From Thalassovita mangrovi (GTDB taxonomy: Bacteria; Pseudomonadota; Alphaproteobacteria; Rhodobacterales; Rhodobacteraceae), in NCBI RefSeq assembly GCF_009857745.1, contig NZ_WWEN01000008.1, positions 62,001 to 126,000 of the forward strand: a DNA stretch of 64,000 nucleotides. The letters run 5' to 3'. Under the pieces are notes generated by a model. It worked only from the letters and a program-made list of their open reading frames with translations. It made no database searches and was not told the DNA's origin. Positions 34,775 through 44,517 of the stretch are shown piece after piece. The position numbers and the translations under genes are program-made. Every line of letters begins with the position of its first letter. Position 1 is the first letter of the stretch.

Positions 34775-35940
34775 AACTGATCGCGCTGATGTTCTGCCCC
34801 TTCGCTTTCACCACCGGGGCCTTCGTTTTCTCCGGCGTGCTGGAACCGATGGCGGCGGTGCTTGGCGTGTCGGTGGCGGCGGTGGCGACGCTGCAATCGG
34901 CCTTCGCCATCGCCTGCGCGCTGTGCGGTCCGCTGCTGGCGCAGGCCACCCGGCGCCTGCCGCCGAAAGCGCTGCTTCTCGCGGTGCTGGCGCTGCTGCT
35001 GGCGCTCAACGGGGTGTCGGCGATGGCGACGGATTACCAGGCGCTGTTCATCCTGCGCTTGCTGGTGGGCGGGGTCGGATCGCTGGCCTTCCCGCTGGCG
35101 ACGGTGCTGGCGGTGGCGGGCGTCACCGCCGAGGACCGGCCCAAGGCGGTCTCGGCGGTCTATGCCGGCATCCCGATGTCGCTGATCGTCGGTATTCCGC
35201 TGGGATCGGTCGCCGGCAACGCCTTCGGCTGGCCGGCGAGCTTCGTTGCCACGGCTTTGATCTGCGCCGCGGCACTTATCCTTGTCTGGCGGTTCGTGCC
35301 AGCCGCGCCGCTGGCCGAACGCGCCACCGGGCAAAGCCGTTTCGGCCCGCCGGTCTTTGCCCATCTGGGCGTGACCTTCATCGCCGCCACGGCGCTTTTC
35401 GCGATGGTCGGGCTGATCGGGCCGATCATCCGCGCCACCACCGGGTTTTCCGGCACCGGCATCGCCGCGATCCAGTTCCTTGCGGGGCTGAGCAGCCTTG
35501 CCGGGGTGCGCCTTGGCGCGCGGCTGGTGGCGCAGCGGGCGCGCTTCGCGCTGCTGGTGCCCTTCGGGTTGCTGGCGGCCTCGCTGTCGCTGGTGCTGCT
35601 GCCGCTGTCTCTGTCGGCGGGGATCGTCAGCCTGTTCACCGTGGCGGGCATGGTGGCGAGCGTCTGTTTCGGCCCGGCGGCGCAATCGGCCACCGGCGCC
35701 CTGGTGCAGTCGCGGCTTGCAGACCTGGCGGGCCCGGCGGCGACGCTGGCCTTCGCGCTGAACGGATCGATGATCTATCTCGGGCAGGGGCTTGGCATCG
35801 TGCTGGGCGCTGCTGCCCTGACGCGCGCGGGGCTGAGCGCCGCGCCGCTGGCCGGGCTGGTGCTGACCCTGCCCGGTCTGTTCCTTGCCGTGCTGATCGC
35901 GCGGCGTTTTTCCGACCCCATCCCCTTCAAGGAGGCATGA
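34771..35940 (+). CDS. MFS transporter (drug/arabinose efflux-type)
   Basis: A 389-residue membrane protein with twelve predicted helices in two halves. Markers of the DHA1/arabinose-efflux-like group include SVAAVATLQSAFAIACALCGPLLAQ and LLVGGVGSLAFPLATVLAVAGV with RPKAVSAVYAGIPMSLIVGIPLG. It overlaps the preceding stop by four bases. Probably exports, or imports, a compound handled by the operon. No substrate is apparent. Confidence 0.88.
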   Translation: MKLIALMFCPFAFTTGAFVFSGVLEPMAAVLGVSVAAVATLQSAFAIACALCGPLLAQATRRLPPKALLLAVLALLLALNGVSAMATDYQALFILRLLVGGVGSLAFPLATVLAVAGVTAEDRPKAVSAVYAGIPMSLIVGIPLGSVAGNAFGWPASFVATALICAAALILVWRFVPAAPLAERATGQSRFGPPVFAHLGVTFIAATALFAMVGLIGPIIRATTGFSGTGIAAIQFLAGLSSLAGVRLGARLVAQRARFALLVPFGLLAASLSLVLLPLSLSAGIVSLFTVAGMVASVCFGPAAQSATGALVQSRLADLAGPAATLAFALNGSMIYLGQGLGIVLGAAALTRAGLSAAPLAGLVLTLPGLFLAVLIARRFSDPIPFKEA

Positions 35941-35942
35941 TA

Positions 35943-36806
35943 ATGCCCACACTCGACCTGGAACCCGAGCTGAGCCGTTTCGAGGCGGCCGTCACCCATC
36001 ACGAGGTGCAAAACGGCGACGTCGCCCTGCATTACGCCAGCATCGGTACCGGACCTCTTGTCGTCTTCCTGCACGGCTTTCCCGACCATTGGCTGACCTG
36101 GTGGCGGCAGATGGAGGCGCTGTCGAAGACCCATCGCTGCGTCGCGCTGGACCTGCGCGGCTATAACCTGAGCGGCCAGCCCGAGGATGTTGCCGCCTAC
36201 GATCCCGATACGCTTGTTTCCGACGTGCGCACGGTGATCGACGATTGCGGCGCCGAGTCGGCAATCGTGATCGGCCATGACTGGGGCGGTTTCGTCGCCT
36301 GGCAGACCGCGATGCTGGCGCCCGAAAAGGTCTCGCGGCTGGGCATCGTCAACATGCCGCATCCCTGGGCCATCGCCCGCGAACTGGCGATCAACCCGGC
36401 GCAGGAGGCGGCGAGCGGCTATGTGCGGCTGTTCCAGACCCCGGGCACCGAGGCGGGGCTGGATTTCGGCCACCTGTCGGGCTGGATTCACGATGCGGCC
36501 TTTCGCAAGCGCCACGACAAGGCAATGGCGGCGTCGAAACCGGTGGCGATGCTGAATTATTACCGCGCCTGTTTCCCGGCCCCGCCTTACGAGGTTCGCT
36601 CGGAAGCGCCGCCGCCGGTGCAGGTGCCGACCCTGGCGATCCACGGGCTTGAGGACCCTTACGCGCTGCCCGCCGGGTTGAACGACCTCTGGGGTTGGGT
36701 CGCGTCCGACCTGACGATCAAGGCCTGGCCGGGCGTCGGGCATTTCGTGCAGCAGGACGTGCCGGAGCGTTTGACCGAAACGCTGCAGAACTGGCTGGCC
36801 GCATAG
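35943..36806 (+). CDS. Alpha/beta hydrolase, soluble epoxide-hydrolase type
   Basis: A 287-residue hydrolase. The oxyanion motif is VVFLHGFPDHWLTW, the nucleophile elbow GHDWGGFVAW has Asp (as in epoxide hydrolases and haloalkane dehalogenases), LRGYNLSGQPED is the expected loop, LNYYRACF in the lid supplies tyrosines and GVGHFVQQDVP gives the catalytic His. So epoxide ring opening or dehalogenation is more likely than ester cleavage. ATG 35943 has GGAGG seven bases before it. Last gene of the TetR-controlled operon; a strong terminator follows. Confidence 0.87.
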   Translation: MPTLDLEPELSRFEAAVTHHEVQNGDVALHYASIGTGPLVVFLHGFPDHWLTWWRQMEALSKTHRCVALDLRGYNLSGQPEDVAAYDPDTLVSDVRTVIDDCGAESAIVIGHDWGGFVAWQTAMLAPEKVSRLGIVNMPHPWAIARELAINPAQEAASGYVRLFQTPGTEAGLDFGHLSGWIHDAAFRKRHDKAMAASKPVAMLNYYRACFPAPPYEVRSEAPPPVQVPTLAIHGLEDPYALPAGLNDLWGWVASDLTIKAWPGVGHFVQQDVPERLTETLQNWLAA

Positions 36807-36886
36807 GGGCAGGGCGGCCGCGCCGGGGGGCTTGGGGGCTGCTGCCCGTCGCGGGCCCCCGATCCCCGGCGTCAGGCCCGGCACCG

Positions 36887-36918
36887 GCGCCGCCCCGCGA
36901 AACCGGGGCGGCGCTTTT
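36887..36918 (+). terminator. Rho-independent terminator after the thiolase operon
   Basis: A perfect 11-bp stem (36887-36897 with 36904-36914, loop CGAAAC) followed by TTTT (36915-36918) lies 80 bases after the epoxide-hydrolase stop and just before the end of the convergent regulator gene. Confidence 0.88.
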
Positions 36919-36922
36919 GCAT

Positions 36923-38308
36923 TCATTCGCCGGAATAGGGCGCGAAACGCGACCGGTCCGGATCGGGGCGCAGCGGTCTGCCGGTCATCGGGAAGGCGCG
37001 TTGCGGGCAGGCGGGGCGGTCGCAGATCTTGCAGCCGGCGCCGATCGGCGTGGCCTGGTCGGGATTGCGCAGGTCGATCCCGCGCGCATAGACCAGCCGC
37101 TCCGCATGGGTCAGGTCGCAGCCAAGCGCGACGGCAAAGCGTTTGACCGGCGCGCCGTATCCGCCGGCGCCATGGCTTACCGTGCGCGCCACCCAGAGAT
37201 AGGACCGCCCGTCGGGCATCTGCGCCACCTGGGTCAGAACCTCGCCGGGGCGGGAAAACGCCTCGTAGACATTCCACAGCGGGCAGGACCCGCCGATGCG
37301 CGAGAAATGGAAATCGGTGGCCGATTGCCGTTTCGAGATGTTCCCCGCCCGGTCGACCCGGATGAAGAAGAACGGCACACCGCGCGCCTGCGGCCGCTGC
37401 AGGGTCGACAGCCGGTGGCAGGTGGTTTCGAACCCGACGCCGAAGCGCTGCGCCAGCAGTTCGATATCATAGCGCTCGGCCTCGGCGGCCTCGATGAAGG
37501 CGCCATAGGGCAGGATCAGCGCCCCGGCGAAGTAATTCGCCAGCCCGATGCGCAACAGGCCGCGCGCACCGTCGCTTTCCATCCCCGCCTCCTCGGTCAG
37601 CCGGTCGATTTCACTGCCATGTTCGAGAAAGGCGATCTGCGTCGCCATCTGAAACGCCCGCTGCCCGGGGCTGAGCCGCGCCGACAGGTGCAGGATGCCC
37701 GCGGCGGCGTCAAAGCGGCGCAGCACGGGGCTGTCGTCTTCCAGCGCGACCCGGATGCCGTGCCGCCCGGCCAGCCGGTCGGTCAGCCCCTCGGCCATCC
37801 GCCCGGGCCGCAGCCCCTTGCCGATGCTTTCGGCGGCTTCGTCCAGCGTCGGGATATAGTTGCGGTGTTCGTAGAAATAGTCGCGCACTGCCTCGAACGG
37901 GGCTGGGCCCGCGCCCAGTTCGCCGGTGATCCGGCCGTTCATCAGGTCCACCCGTTCGGCGGTTTCGCGCAGCCGTGCCTGCATGGAAATGATCGCGCGG
38001 GCGACATTGGGCATGTTGCCGGCGATCTCGCGCAGCTCGGCCAGCGACGCGCCCGCGCCCTGATCGGCCAGCGCCGCGCGCAGTTCGGGGATCAGCCGCG
38101 CTTCCTCGGCTTCGGAAAACAGCTGCACGTCCAGCCCGAAGACGGCGTTCAGCTTCAGCAGCACCGGCACGGTCAGCGGCCGCTGGTTGCGTTCCAGCTG
38201 ATTGAGATAGCTGGGGCTGATTTCCAGCGCGCGCGCCAGAGACGCCTGGGTCATGCCGCGTTCCTCGCGCAGGCGGCGCAGCCGGACCCCCATGAAGGCC
38301 TTTTTCAT
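36923..38308 (-). CDS. Short-chain acyl-CoA-responsive regulator (PrpR/ScfR/RamB family)
   Basis: A 461-residue regulator. An XRE-type HTH (residues 6-60: VRLRRLREERGMTQASLARALEISPSYLNQLERNQR, in part) is followed by a long sensory region and a C-terminal domain with CHRLSTLQRPQARGVPFFFIR and the cysteine cluster GCKICDRPACPQRAFP, which in the mycobacterial PrpR homologue binds an iron-sulfur cluster. It is the classical regulator of methylcitrate and glyoxylate genes. ATG 38308 follows AAGGA. It diverges from the thioesterase/prpDCB operon and the promoter carries repeated TTCGCAA boxes. Confidence 0.9.
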   Translation of the reverse strand: MKKAFMGVRLRRLREERGMTQASLARALEISPSYLNQLERNQRPLTVPVLLKLNAVFGLDVQLFSEAEEARLIPELRAALADQGAGASLAELREIAGNMPNVARAIISMQARLRETAERVDLMNGRITGELGAGPAPFEAVRDYFYEHRNYIPTLDEAAESIGKGLRPGRMAEGLTDRLAGRHGIRVALEDDSPVLRRFDAAAGILHLSARLSPGQRAFQMATQIAFLEHGSEIDRLTEEAGMESDGARGLLRIGLANYFAGALILPYGAFIEAAEAERYDIELLAQRFGVGFETTCHRLSTLQRPQARGVPFFFIRVDRAGNISKRQSATDFHFSRIGGSCPLWNVYEAFSRPGEVLTQVAQMPDGRSYLWVARTVSHGAGGYGAPVKRFAVALGCDLTHAERLVYARGIDLRNPDQATPIGAGCKICDRPACPQRAFPMTGRPLRPDPDRSRFAPYSGE

Positions 38309-38318
38309 TTCCCGATCC

Positions 38319-38425
38319 TTCGCAACATTCGCAATATTCGCGCGGTATCTTCGCAAAACTACGCTTTTTCAGTAGTTTAACCTGCATTACACCTTGTGAA
38401 AAGCTCCCCTTGCCAATCTTGCGAA
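38319..38425. promoter_or_regulatory. Tandem TTCGCAA boxes in the prp promoter region
   Basis: TTCGCAA occurs at 38319-38325, 38328-38334 and 38350-38356, with the variant TTCGCG at 38337-38342 and the reverse complement TTGCGAA at 38419-38425. The first three repeat with a nine-base period. The boxes resemble the TTTGCAA-type sites of RamB/PrpR regulators. A separate inverted repeat AAACTAC-N9-GTAGTTT lies at 38356-38378. Confidence 0.65.
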
Positions 38426-38446
38426 TGGCGGCAACCGGAGCATCAC

Positions 38447-38860
38447 ATGTCCCACCCTCCAAGCGATCCGGCCGTGCTGGTCGAAATGATATTTCCCGAA
38501 CAGGCGAACCATTACGGCACGCTGTTCGGCGGCAATGCATTGTCGCTGATGGCCAAGGCGGCCTTCGTCGCCGCCACCCGCCGGGCGCGGGGTGCGGTGG
38601 TGATGGCGCGGTCCGACCGGGTGGATTTCGCCACGCCGGTCCGGGTTGGCGAACTGCTGGAGCTGCGGGCCGAGGTCATTCGCACCGGGCGTAGTTCGAT
38701 GAGCGTCGCGGTCGCGGGCGAGGCGGAGGACATGGCCAGCGGCCAGCGCCGCGCGGTGCTGCAGGGGCGGTTCGAAATGGTGGCGGTGGATGCCGCCGGG
38801 CGGCCCCGCGCCATCGCGCAGAAATTTCAAAGGAAGGAAGACAGGCATGAAGATGCATGA
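38447..38860 (+). CDS. Acyl-CoA thioesterase (hotdog, YciA/BFIT-like)
   Basis: A 137-residue hotdog protein with [26 protein letters not shown] (the catalytic-helix region with an Asn-His pair), [23 protein letters not shown]-like segment and GRSSMSVAV. This subgroup (YciA type) hydrolyses short- and medium-chain acyl-CoAs. ATG 38447 is preceded by CCGGAG at six bases. It sits first in the methylcitrate operon, and its stop (38858-38860) overlaps the start region of prpD, so it may vent excess propionyl-CoA. That role is an inference. Confidence 0.85.
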   Translation: MSHPPSDPAVLVEMIFPEQANHYGTLFGGNALSLMAKAAFVAATRRARGAVVMARSDRVDFATPVRVGELLELRAEVIRTGRSSMSVAVAGEAEDMASGQRRAVLQGRFEMVAVDAAGRPRAIAQKFQRKEDRHEDA

Positions 38861-40358
38861 AGTGCGGAGCTACAAATCCGCCGAACACCTCGCCCGCGAG
38901 GATCAGCTGGCGTGGAAGATCGCCGAAGTGGCCGCCGATCCGGTGGCGGTCGAGGCCGATGTGACCGAGATGATCATCAACCGGGTGATCGACAACGCTG
39001 CCGTCGCCGCGGCCTCGGTGGCGCGCCGTCCGGTGGCGTCGGCGCGGGCGCAGGCGCTGTGCCATGCTTACGCCCCCGGCGCGACGGTTTTCGGCATGCC
39101 CGCCGCGACCCGCGTCAGCCCCGAATGGGCGGCCTGGGCCAACGGCACGGCGGTGCGGGAACTGGATTTTCACGACACTTTCCTAGCAGCCGAATATTCC
39201 CATCCCGGCGACAACATCCCCCCGATCCTGGCGGTGGCGCAGCATTGCGGGCTGTCGGGCGCCGACCTGATCCGCGGGCTGGCGACGGGCTATGAAATCC
39301 AGGTCGATCTGGTCAAGGGCATCTGCCTGCACGAACACAAGATCGACCATATCGCCCATCTCGGACCGTCGGCGGCCGCCGGGATCGGCACCGCGCTGAA
39401 CCTGCCGGTCGAAACGATCTATCAGGCGGTCCAACAGGCGCTGCACGTCACCACCACCACGCGGCAGAGCCGCAAGGGCGAGATTTCGTCGTGGAAAGCC
39501 TATGCCCCCGCCTTCGCCGGCAAGATGGCGATCGAGGCGGTCGACCGGGTGATGCGCGGCGAAGGCGCCCCCAGCCCGGCCTGGGAGGGCGAGGACGGGT
39601 TCATCGCCTGGCTGCTGTCGGGGCCCGAGGCGGTGTATCACGTGCCACTACCCGGTAAGGGCGAGGCCAAGCGCGCGATCCTCGACACCTATACCAAGGA
39701 ACATTCGGCGGAATATCAAAGCCAGGCCCTGATCGACCTGGCCCGCCGCATGGGGCCGAAGATCGGCGATCTGTCCCGGGTGAAATCGATCCTGATCGAA
39801 ACCTCGCATCACACCCACTACGTTATCGGCATCGGCGCGGGCGACCCGCAGAAGATGGATCCGAAGGCCAGCCGCGAAACGCTGGACCATTCGATCATGT
39901 ATATCTTCGCCGTCGCGCTGGAAGACAGCGGCTGGCATCACGAAAATTCCTATGCCCCGGACCGGGCGCAGCGGCCCTCGACCGTGGCGCTATGGCACAA
40001 GATTTCGACCGCCGAGGACCCGGAATGGACCCGCCGCTACCACGCGCGCGATCCGAAGGAAAAGGCGTTCGGCGGGCGGGTGACGGTCACGCTCGACGAC
40101 GGGTCGAAGATCGTCGACGAACTGGCGCTGGCCGATGCCCATCCCGACGGCGGGCGGCCGTTCACCCGGCCCAATTACGTCAAGAAGTTCCTTACCCTGT
40201 CCGAAGGCGTGATCGCGCCGGGCGAACAGCAGCGGTTCCTCGACCGGGCCGAAAACCTTGCCGATCTGAAACCGGGCGAGCTGGGGGAACTGAGTTTCGA
40301 AGTCGCCCCCGAACGGCTGGGCGATCCGCGCCCCAAGGGCATTTTCGACTGGAGCTGA
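38847..40358 (+). CDS. prpD: 2-methylcitrate dehydratase
   Basis: A 503-residue MmgE/PrpD-family enzyme: it dehydrates 2-methylcitrate to 2-methyl-cis-aconitate. Typical stretches are [19 protein letters not shown] with the active-site region, [37 protein letters not shown] and [24 protein letters not shown]. The start ATG 38847 lies just behind AAGGAAGGA and overlaps the thioesterase end. It acts before methylisocitrate lyase, with an aconitase supplied from elsewhere. Confidence 0.95.
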   Translation: MKMHEVRSYKSAEHLAREDQLAWKIAEVAADPVAVEADVTEMIINRVIDNAAVAAASVARRPVASARAQALCHAYAPGATVFGMPAATRVSPEWAAWANGTAVRELDFHDTFLAAEYSHPGDNIPPILAVAQHCGLSGADLIRGLATGYEIQVDLVKGICLHEHKIDHIAHLGPSAAAGIGTALNLPVETIYQAVQQALHVTTTTRQSRKGEISSWKAYAPAFAGKMAIEAVDRVMRGEGAPSPAWEGEDGFIAWLLSGPEAVYHVPLPGKGEAKRAILDTYTKEHSAEYQSQALIDLARRMGPKIGDLSRVKSILIETSHHTHYVIGIGAGDPQKMDPKASRETLDHSIMYIFAVALEDSGWHHENSYAPDRAQRPSTVALWHKISTAEDPEWTRRYHARDPKEKAFGGRVTVTLDDGSKIVDELALADAHPDGGRPFTRPNYVKKFLTLSEGVIAPGEQQRFLDRAENLADLKPGELGELSFEVAPERLGDPRPKGIFDWS

Positions 40359-40372
40359 GGAGGAGGAAAACC

Positions 40373-41542
40373 ATGAGCGGTTCCGTGACAAAACCGAAGA
40401 AGTCGGTGGCGCTGTCGGGCGTCACCGCCGGCAATACCGCGCTGTGCTCGGTCGGGCAAAGCGGCAACGACCTGCATTATCGCGGCTATGACATTCTCGA
40501 TCTGGCCGAAGCCTGCGATTACGAGGAAGTGGCGCATCTGCTGATCCACGGCAGCCTGCCCACGGCGGCCGAACTTGCGGCCTACAAGGTCAAGCTGCGC
40601 GGGTTGCGCGGCTTGCCCAAGACGGTGCGCGACACGCTCGAGGCGATCCCGGCGGCGGCGCATCCGATGGATGTTCTGCGCTCCGGCGTCTCGGCGCTTG
40701 GCTGCGCCTTGCCCGAGGCGGCCGATCACAACACGCCCGGCGCGCGCGACATCGCCGACCGGCTGATCGCGGCGCAGGGGTCGATGCTGCTTTACTGGTA
40801 TCACTATGCCCAGAACGGCCGCCGCATCGAGGTGGAAACCGACGACGACAGCATCGCCGGGCATTTTCTGCACCTGTTGCACGGAACGCCGGCCGGCACG
40901 GCGCAGATCCGCGCGATGCATGTGACGCTGAACCTCTATGCCGAACATGAATTCAACGCCTCCACCTTCACCGCGCGGTCGATCGCGGGAACCGGATCGG
41001 ATGTCTATTCCGCCATGAGTGGCGCCATCGGCGCGCTGCGCGGGCCGAAACATGGCGGCGCCAACGAGGTCGCCTTCGAGATCCAGAAACGCTATGCCAC
41101 GCCGGACAAGGCCGAGGCCGACATCCGTGCCCGAATGGCGCGTAGGGAGGTGATCATCGGCTTCGGTCACCCCGTCTATACCGTATCCGATCCGCGCAAC
41201 GTGGTGATCAAGCGCGTCGCCCGCCGCCTGTCCGAACAGGCCGGCGCAACGAAGATGTTCGCCATCGCCGAACGGATCGAAAAGGTGATGATGGATGCCA
41301 AGCGGATGTTCCCCAACCTCGATTGGTATTCGGCGGTGTCCTATCACCTGCTGGGGGTGCCGACGGCGATGTTCACGCCGATCTTCGTGATCGCGCGCAG
41401 CGCCGGATGGGGCGCGCATGTGATCGAACAGCGCCAGGACAACAAGATCATCCGCCCCTCGGCCAATTATGTCGGGCCGGAGGATCGCGCCTTCGTTCCC
41501 CTCGATCAGCGCGGGCTGTCCCTGTCTGCGGCGGCGGAGTGA
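40373..41542 (+). CDS. prpC: 2-methylcitrate synthase
   Basis: A 389-residue citrate-synthase-fold enzyme condensing propionyl-CoA with oxaloacetate. The active-site residues are visible: the His of [12 protein letters not shown], the His of [14 protein letters not shown] and the Asp in [14 protein letters not shown]. The N-terminus [28 protein letters not shown] is the PrpC-type lead, as distinct from GltA. ATG 40373 is preceded by AGGAGGAGG. Together with prpD and prpB it forms the methylcitrate cycle; propionyl-CoA is supplied by an enzyme outside this window. Confidence 0.95.
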   Translation: MSGSVTKPKKSVALSGVTAGNTALCSVGQSGNDLHYRGYDILDLAEACDYEEVAHLLIHGSLPTAAELAAYKVKLRGLRGLPKTVRDTLEAIPAAAHPMDVLRSGVSALGCALPEAADHNTPGARDIADRLIAAQGSMLLYWYHYAQNGRRIEVETDDDSIAGHFLHLLHGTPAGTAQIRAMHVTLNLYAEHEFNASTFTARSIAGTGSDVYSAMSGAIGALRGPKHGGANEVAFEIQKRYATPDKAEADIRARMARREVIIGFGHPVYTVSDPRNVVIKRVARRLSEQAGATKMFAIAERIEKVMMDAKRMFPNLDWYSAVSYHLLGVPTAMFTPIFVIARSAGWGAHVIEQRQDNKIIRPSANYVGPEDRAFVPLDQRGLSLSAAAE

Positions 41543-41546
41543 TGCG

Positions 41547-42461
41547 ATGACCTATCTGATTGCGGACCACCTGCCCGATGACAGCGCCGGCCGGCGGTTT
41601 CGACAAGCGCTGAACGATCCCGGCATCCTGCAACTGCCCGGCGCCCATAACGGCCAGGCGGCGCTGCAGGCCAGGGCGGCGGGGTTCGAGGCGCTGTACC
41701 TGTCGGGCGCGGCGATGACCGCCTCGATGGGGCTGCCCGATCTGGGCATCATCACCATCGACGAGGTCTGTTTCTTCATCCGCCAGATCGCGCGGGCTTC
41801 GGGCCTGCCGCTGCTGGTCGATGGCGATACCGGCTATGGCGAGGCGCTCAACGTGATGCACATGGTGCGCGCCTTCGAGGAGGCGGGCGCGGGCGCGGTG
41901 CATCTGGAGGACCAGCTGCTGCCGAAGAAATGCGGCCACCTGAACGACAAGAAACTGGCCCCCGCGGCGGATATGGCGGCCAAGGTGGCGGCGGCGGCAC
42001 GGGCGGCGCGCGATCTGGTCGTCATCGCCCGCACCGATGCGGCGGCGTCCGAAGGGATCGAAGGGGCCATCGCGCGCGCCAAGCTTTATGCCGAGGCGGG
42101 GGCGGAGGCGATTTTCCCCGAGGCGCTGACCTCGGTCGAGATGTTCCGCCAGATGCGCGCGGCCTTGCCGGGGGTGAAGCTGCTGGCGAACATGACCGAA
42201 TTCGGCCGCACCCCCGCGCTCACCGCCGCCGAGTTCGAAGGGCTTGGCTATGACATGGTGATCTGGCCGGTGTCATCGCTGCGGGTGGCCAACAAGGCGC
42301 AGCAAAAGCTGTACGCGGCGCTGGCCCGGGACGGGGCGACCACCGCGATGATCCCGGAGATGCAGACCCGGCAGGAGCTGTACGACACGATCGGCCTCAA
42401 CGCCTTCGAGGCGTTGGACCGGACCATCGCGGCCTCGGTCGCGCCGGAATGGGAAGGCTGA
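41547..42461 (+). CDS. prpB: Methylisocitrate lyase
   Basis: A 304-residue PEP-mutase/isocitrate-lyase superfamily enzyme: it cleaves 2-methylisocitrate to pyruvate and succinate. The metal-binding strand VDGDTGYGEALNV and the active-site loop DQLLPKKCGHLNDKKL (family core K-K/R-C-G-H) are intact, as is VIARTDAAASEG. Start ATG 41547 overlaps nothing but lies four bases after the prpC stop. Last gene of the prp operon; the next gene is convergent. Confidence 0.95.
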   Translation: MTYLIADHLPDDSAGRRFRQALNDPGILQLPGAHNGQAALQARAAGFEALYLSGAAMTASMGLPDLGIITIDEVCFFIRQIARASGLPLLVDGDTGYGEALNVMHMVRAFEEAGAGAVHLEDQLLPKKCGHLNDKKLAPAADMAAKVAAAARAARDLVVIARTDAAASEGIEGAIARAKLYAEAGAEAIFPEALTSVEMFRQMRAALPGVKLLANMTEFGRTPALTAAEFEGLGYDMVIWPVSSLRVANKAQQKLYAALARDGATTAMIPEMQTRQELYDTIGLNAFEALDRTIAASVAPEWEG

Positions 42462-42464
42462 GCG

Positions 42465-43394
42465 TCAGGCGCTGCGCTGCGGGCTTTGATAGCGGTCGCG
42501 CAGCGCGGCGATATGATCCGACCCGATGCCGCAGCAGCCGCCGATCAGCGTGGCGCCCGCCCGCACCCAGCGATCGGTCCAGTCGGGATAGCGATCCGGG
42601 CTGAGATCGTCGCGCACCGCAGCCAGCACCTCGTTCGCCGCCCCGTCATCGCCGCGCGCGGTGAAGGCGTTGGCATAGACCCCGATGGGCAAATCGCGGC
42701 CAAGTTCGGCAAGCGTTTCGCGGGTTTCGATCACCGCGGCCTCCATCACCTCGGGCATGGAGCAGTTGAACAGGATCGCCTCGGCGCCCAGTTCCACCGC
42801 CAGTTTCACCGCGTCGCGCACCGGTTCATGAGAGCGCAGCATCGGCGGGCGGCCAGTGTCCTCGGGATCGTCGTCGCGCAGGCTGTAGGAAATCCACAGC
42901 GGTTTGCCGCTGCCCGCCACGGCGTTTGCGGTGACGCGGGCTTCTTGCAGGCTGCTCATGGTTTCGGCGAGCCAGAAATCGACATAAGGGTCCAAGCCTT
43001 CGACCAGGACGGCGAGGATTTTGGCGGCCCTTTCCGGATCGAACTGATCGGGAATATAGGACCCGCAGGCAGGCGGCAGGCAGCCCGCGACGCGCCCGCC
43101 GGGCCGGACGTCCGCCGTGGCATCGGCCGCTTCGCGGGCCAGGCGCCCGGCGAGGGCGGCCAGCTCCTTGCCCCGCGCGGCGAACCTTTCTTCTCCGATG
43201 TGGAACGGCACGACGGCATAGTTGTCGGTGGTGGCGATTTCAGCACCGGCGCGGAAAAACGCCTCATGCGCCTGGCGTACCGCATTGGGCGTGTCCATCA
43301 GCGCGCCGGCCGACCATTCGGGCTGGCGCAATTGCGCCCCGAAACGCAGCAATTCGCGGCTCAGCCCGCCATCGAGAAGAGTGATCCTGGTCAT
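42465..43394 (-). CDS. Homocysteine S-methyltransferase family protein
   Basis: A 309-residue zinc enzyme of the homocysteine methyltransferase family. The two zinc-ligand regions are ILFNCSMPE and TLIGGCCGIGSDHI (adjacent Cys pair), and the barrel begins TLLDGGLSRELLRFG with TDNYAVVPFH. The methyl donor (S-methylmethionine, betaine or another) cannot be fixed. ATG 43394 is chosen as it yields the ITLLDGG opening. It runs convergent to prpB. A 214-base gap precedes it on the upstream side, so it probably has its own promoter. Confidence 0.88.
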   Translation of the reverse strand: MTRITLLDGGLSRELLRFGAQLRQPEWSAGALMDTPNAVRQAHEAFFRAGAEIATTDNYAVVPFHIGEERFAARGKELAALAGRLAREAADATADVRPGGRVAGCLPPACGSYIPDQFDPERAAKILAVLVEGLDPYVDFWLAETMSSLQEARVTANAVAGSGKPLWISYSLRDDDPEDTGRPPMLRSHEPVRDAVKLAVELGAEAILFNCSMPEVMEAAVIETRETLAELGRDLPIGVYANAFTARGDDGAANEVLAAVRDDLSPDRYPDWTDRWVRAGATLIGGCCGIGSDHIAALRDRYQSPQRSA

Positions 43395-43608
43395 GTCGGC
43401 GATTCCATCAGAAATATCGATGCGTCCCGATAGCATCCGGGGCTTCGGGGCGCATGCTGTTATCGCCGAAAACGGGGATTACGCGGGGGGAAGCGCCCCG
43501 GCCGGGGGCGACCCCCGACTGGCTGCTGCACGAACGGGGCGCGGCGATGGCGAACCGGGTTTCCGGCGCGGCTTCGTCGGTCTGGCGCAGCCCTTCGATC
43601 CCTTGGCC

Positions 43609-44517
43609 CTATTTCGGGGCGGTGATCGCCGCGTAATCCTGCGGTTCGCGGTGCTGCGCGAAGTTGAACACGTTGGCGCGGATCTCGGCGCAGCGATCCA
43701 GGTCGACCTCGGCGGTGATCACCTCGTCGCCGGTGGTGGCGGCGCGGGCGAGGATTTCGCCGGTCGGGGCGACGATGACCGACCCGCCGATCAGTTCGCT
43801 GCCTTCCTCCATCCCCGCCTTGGCCACCGCCACGGCCCAGAGCCCGTTCTGGTAACAGCCGGCCTGCACCGACAGTTCATTGTGGAAATACTGCAAATGA
43901 TCGTGTTCCGGCGCGGGCGGGTAATGGAACGGCGTGTTGTAGCCCAGCACGACCAATTCGGCCCCGCCCAGCCCCAGCACCCGCCAGGTTTCCGGCCAGC
44001 GCCGGTCGTTGCAGATGCACATGCCCAGCTTGCCACCGAAGGCGTCGAACACCGGGAAGCCCAGATCGCCCTTTTCGAAATAGCGCTTTTCCAGGTGCTG
44101 GAACGGCCGCCAGTCTTCGTTTTCGCGATGCCCGGGCAGGTGGATCTTGCGGTATTTTCCGACGATCTCGCCCTCGGGCGACACGATGATGGCGGTGTTG
44201 AAATGCCGCCCCTCGGGGGTCAGTTCGGCATAGCCGAGGTGGAACCCGATGCCCAGTTCGCGCGCCAGGTCGAACAGCGGCGCGACGGTGCCGTTGGGCA
44301 TTTCGGTTTCGAACCAGGCGTCGATTTCGGCCTCGTCTTCCATGAACCAGCGCGGGAAGAAGGTGGTCAGCGCCAGTTCGGGAAACACCACCAGCGACGC
44401 GCCGCGGGCATGGGCCGCGCGCATCAGATCGCACATCCGCGCCACGGCGGAGGCGCGGGATTCGTCCTTGGCAATGGGGCCCAGCTGTGCGCCTGCGACG
44501 ATGAATTTCCTGCTCAT
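43609..44517 (-). CDS. N-carbamoyl-D-amino-acid hydrolase (nitrilase family)
   Basis: A 302-residue carbon-nitrogen hydrolase. The Glu-Lys-Cys triad is visible in FPELALTTFFPRWF, KYRKIHLPGH and CICNDRRWPETWR; that last motif, and the length, match Agrobacterium-type D-carbamoylases. It removes the carbamoyl group (as CO2 and ammonia) from N-carbamoyl amino acids. ATG 44517 overlaps the stop of the upstream amidohydrolase by four bases. It belongs to the TRAP/diaminopropionate operon; its stereochemical preference in this context is uncertain. Confidence 0.88.
   Translation of the reverse strand: MSRKFIVAGAQLGPIAKDESRASAVARMCDLMRAAHARGASLVVFPELALTTFFPRWFMEDEAEIDAWFETEMPNGTVAPLFDLARELGIGFHLGYAELTPEGRHFNTAIIVSPEGEIVGKYRKIHLPGHRENEDWRPFQHLEKRYFEKGDLGFPVFDAFGGKLGMCICNDRRWPETWRVLGLGGAELVVLGYNTPFHYPPAPEHDHLQYFHNELSVQAGCYQNGLWAVAVAKAGMEEGSELIGGSVIVAPTGEILARAATTGDEVITAEVDLDRCAEIRANVFNFAQHREPQDYAAITAPK

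Noticed and set aside
43395-43608. Possible SAM or other riboswitch upstream of the homocysteine methyltransferase gene
   Set aside because: The region can form small GC stems, but I could not match it to any known riboswitch core. A covariance-model search would be needed; no hit would confirm the rejection.
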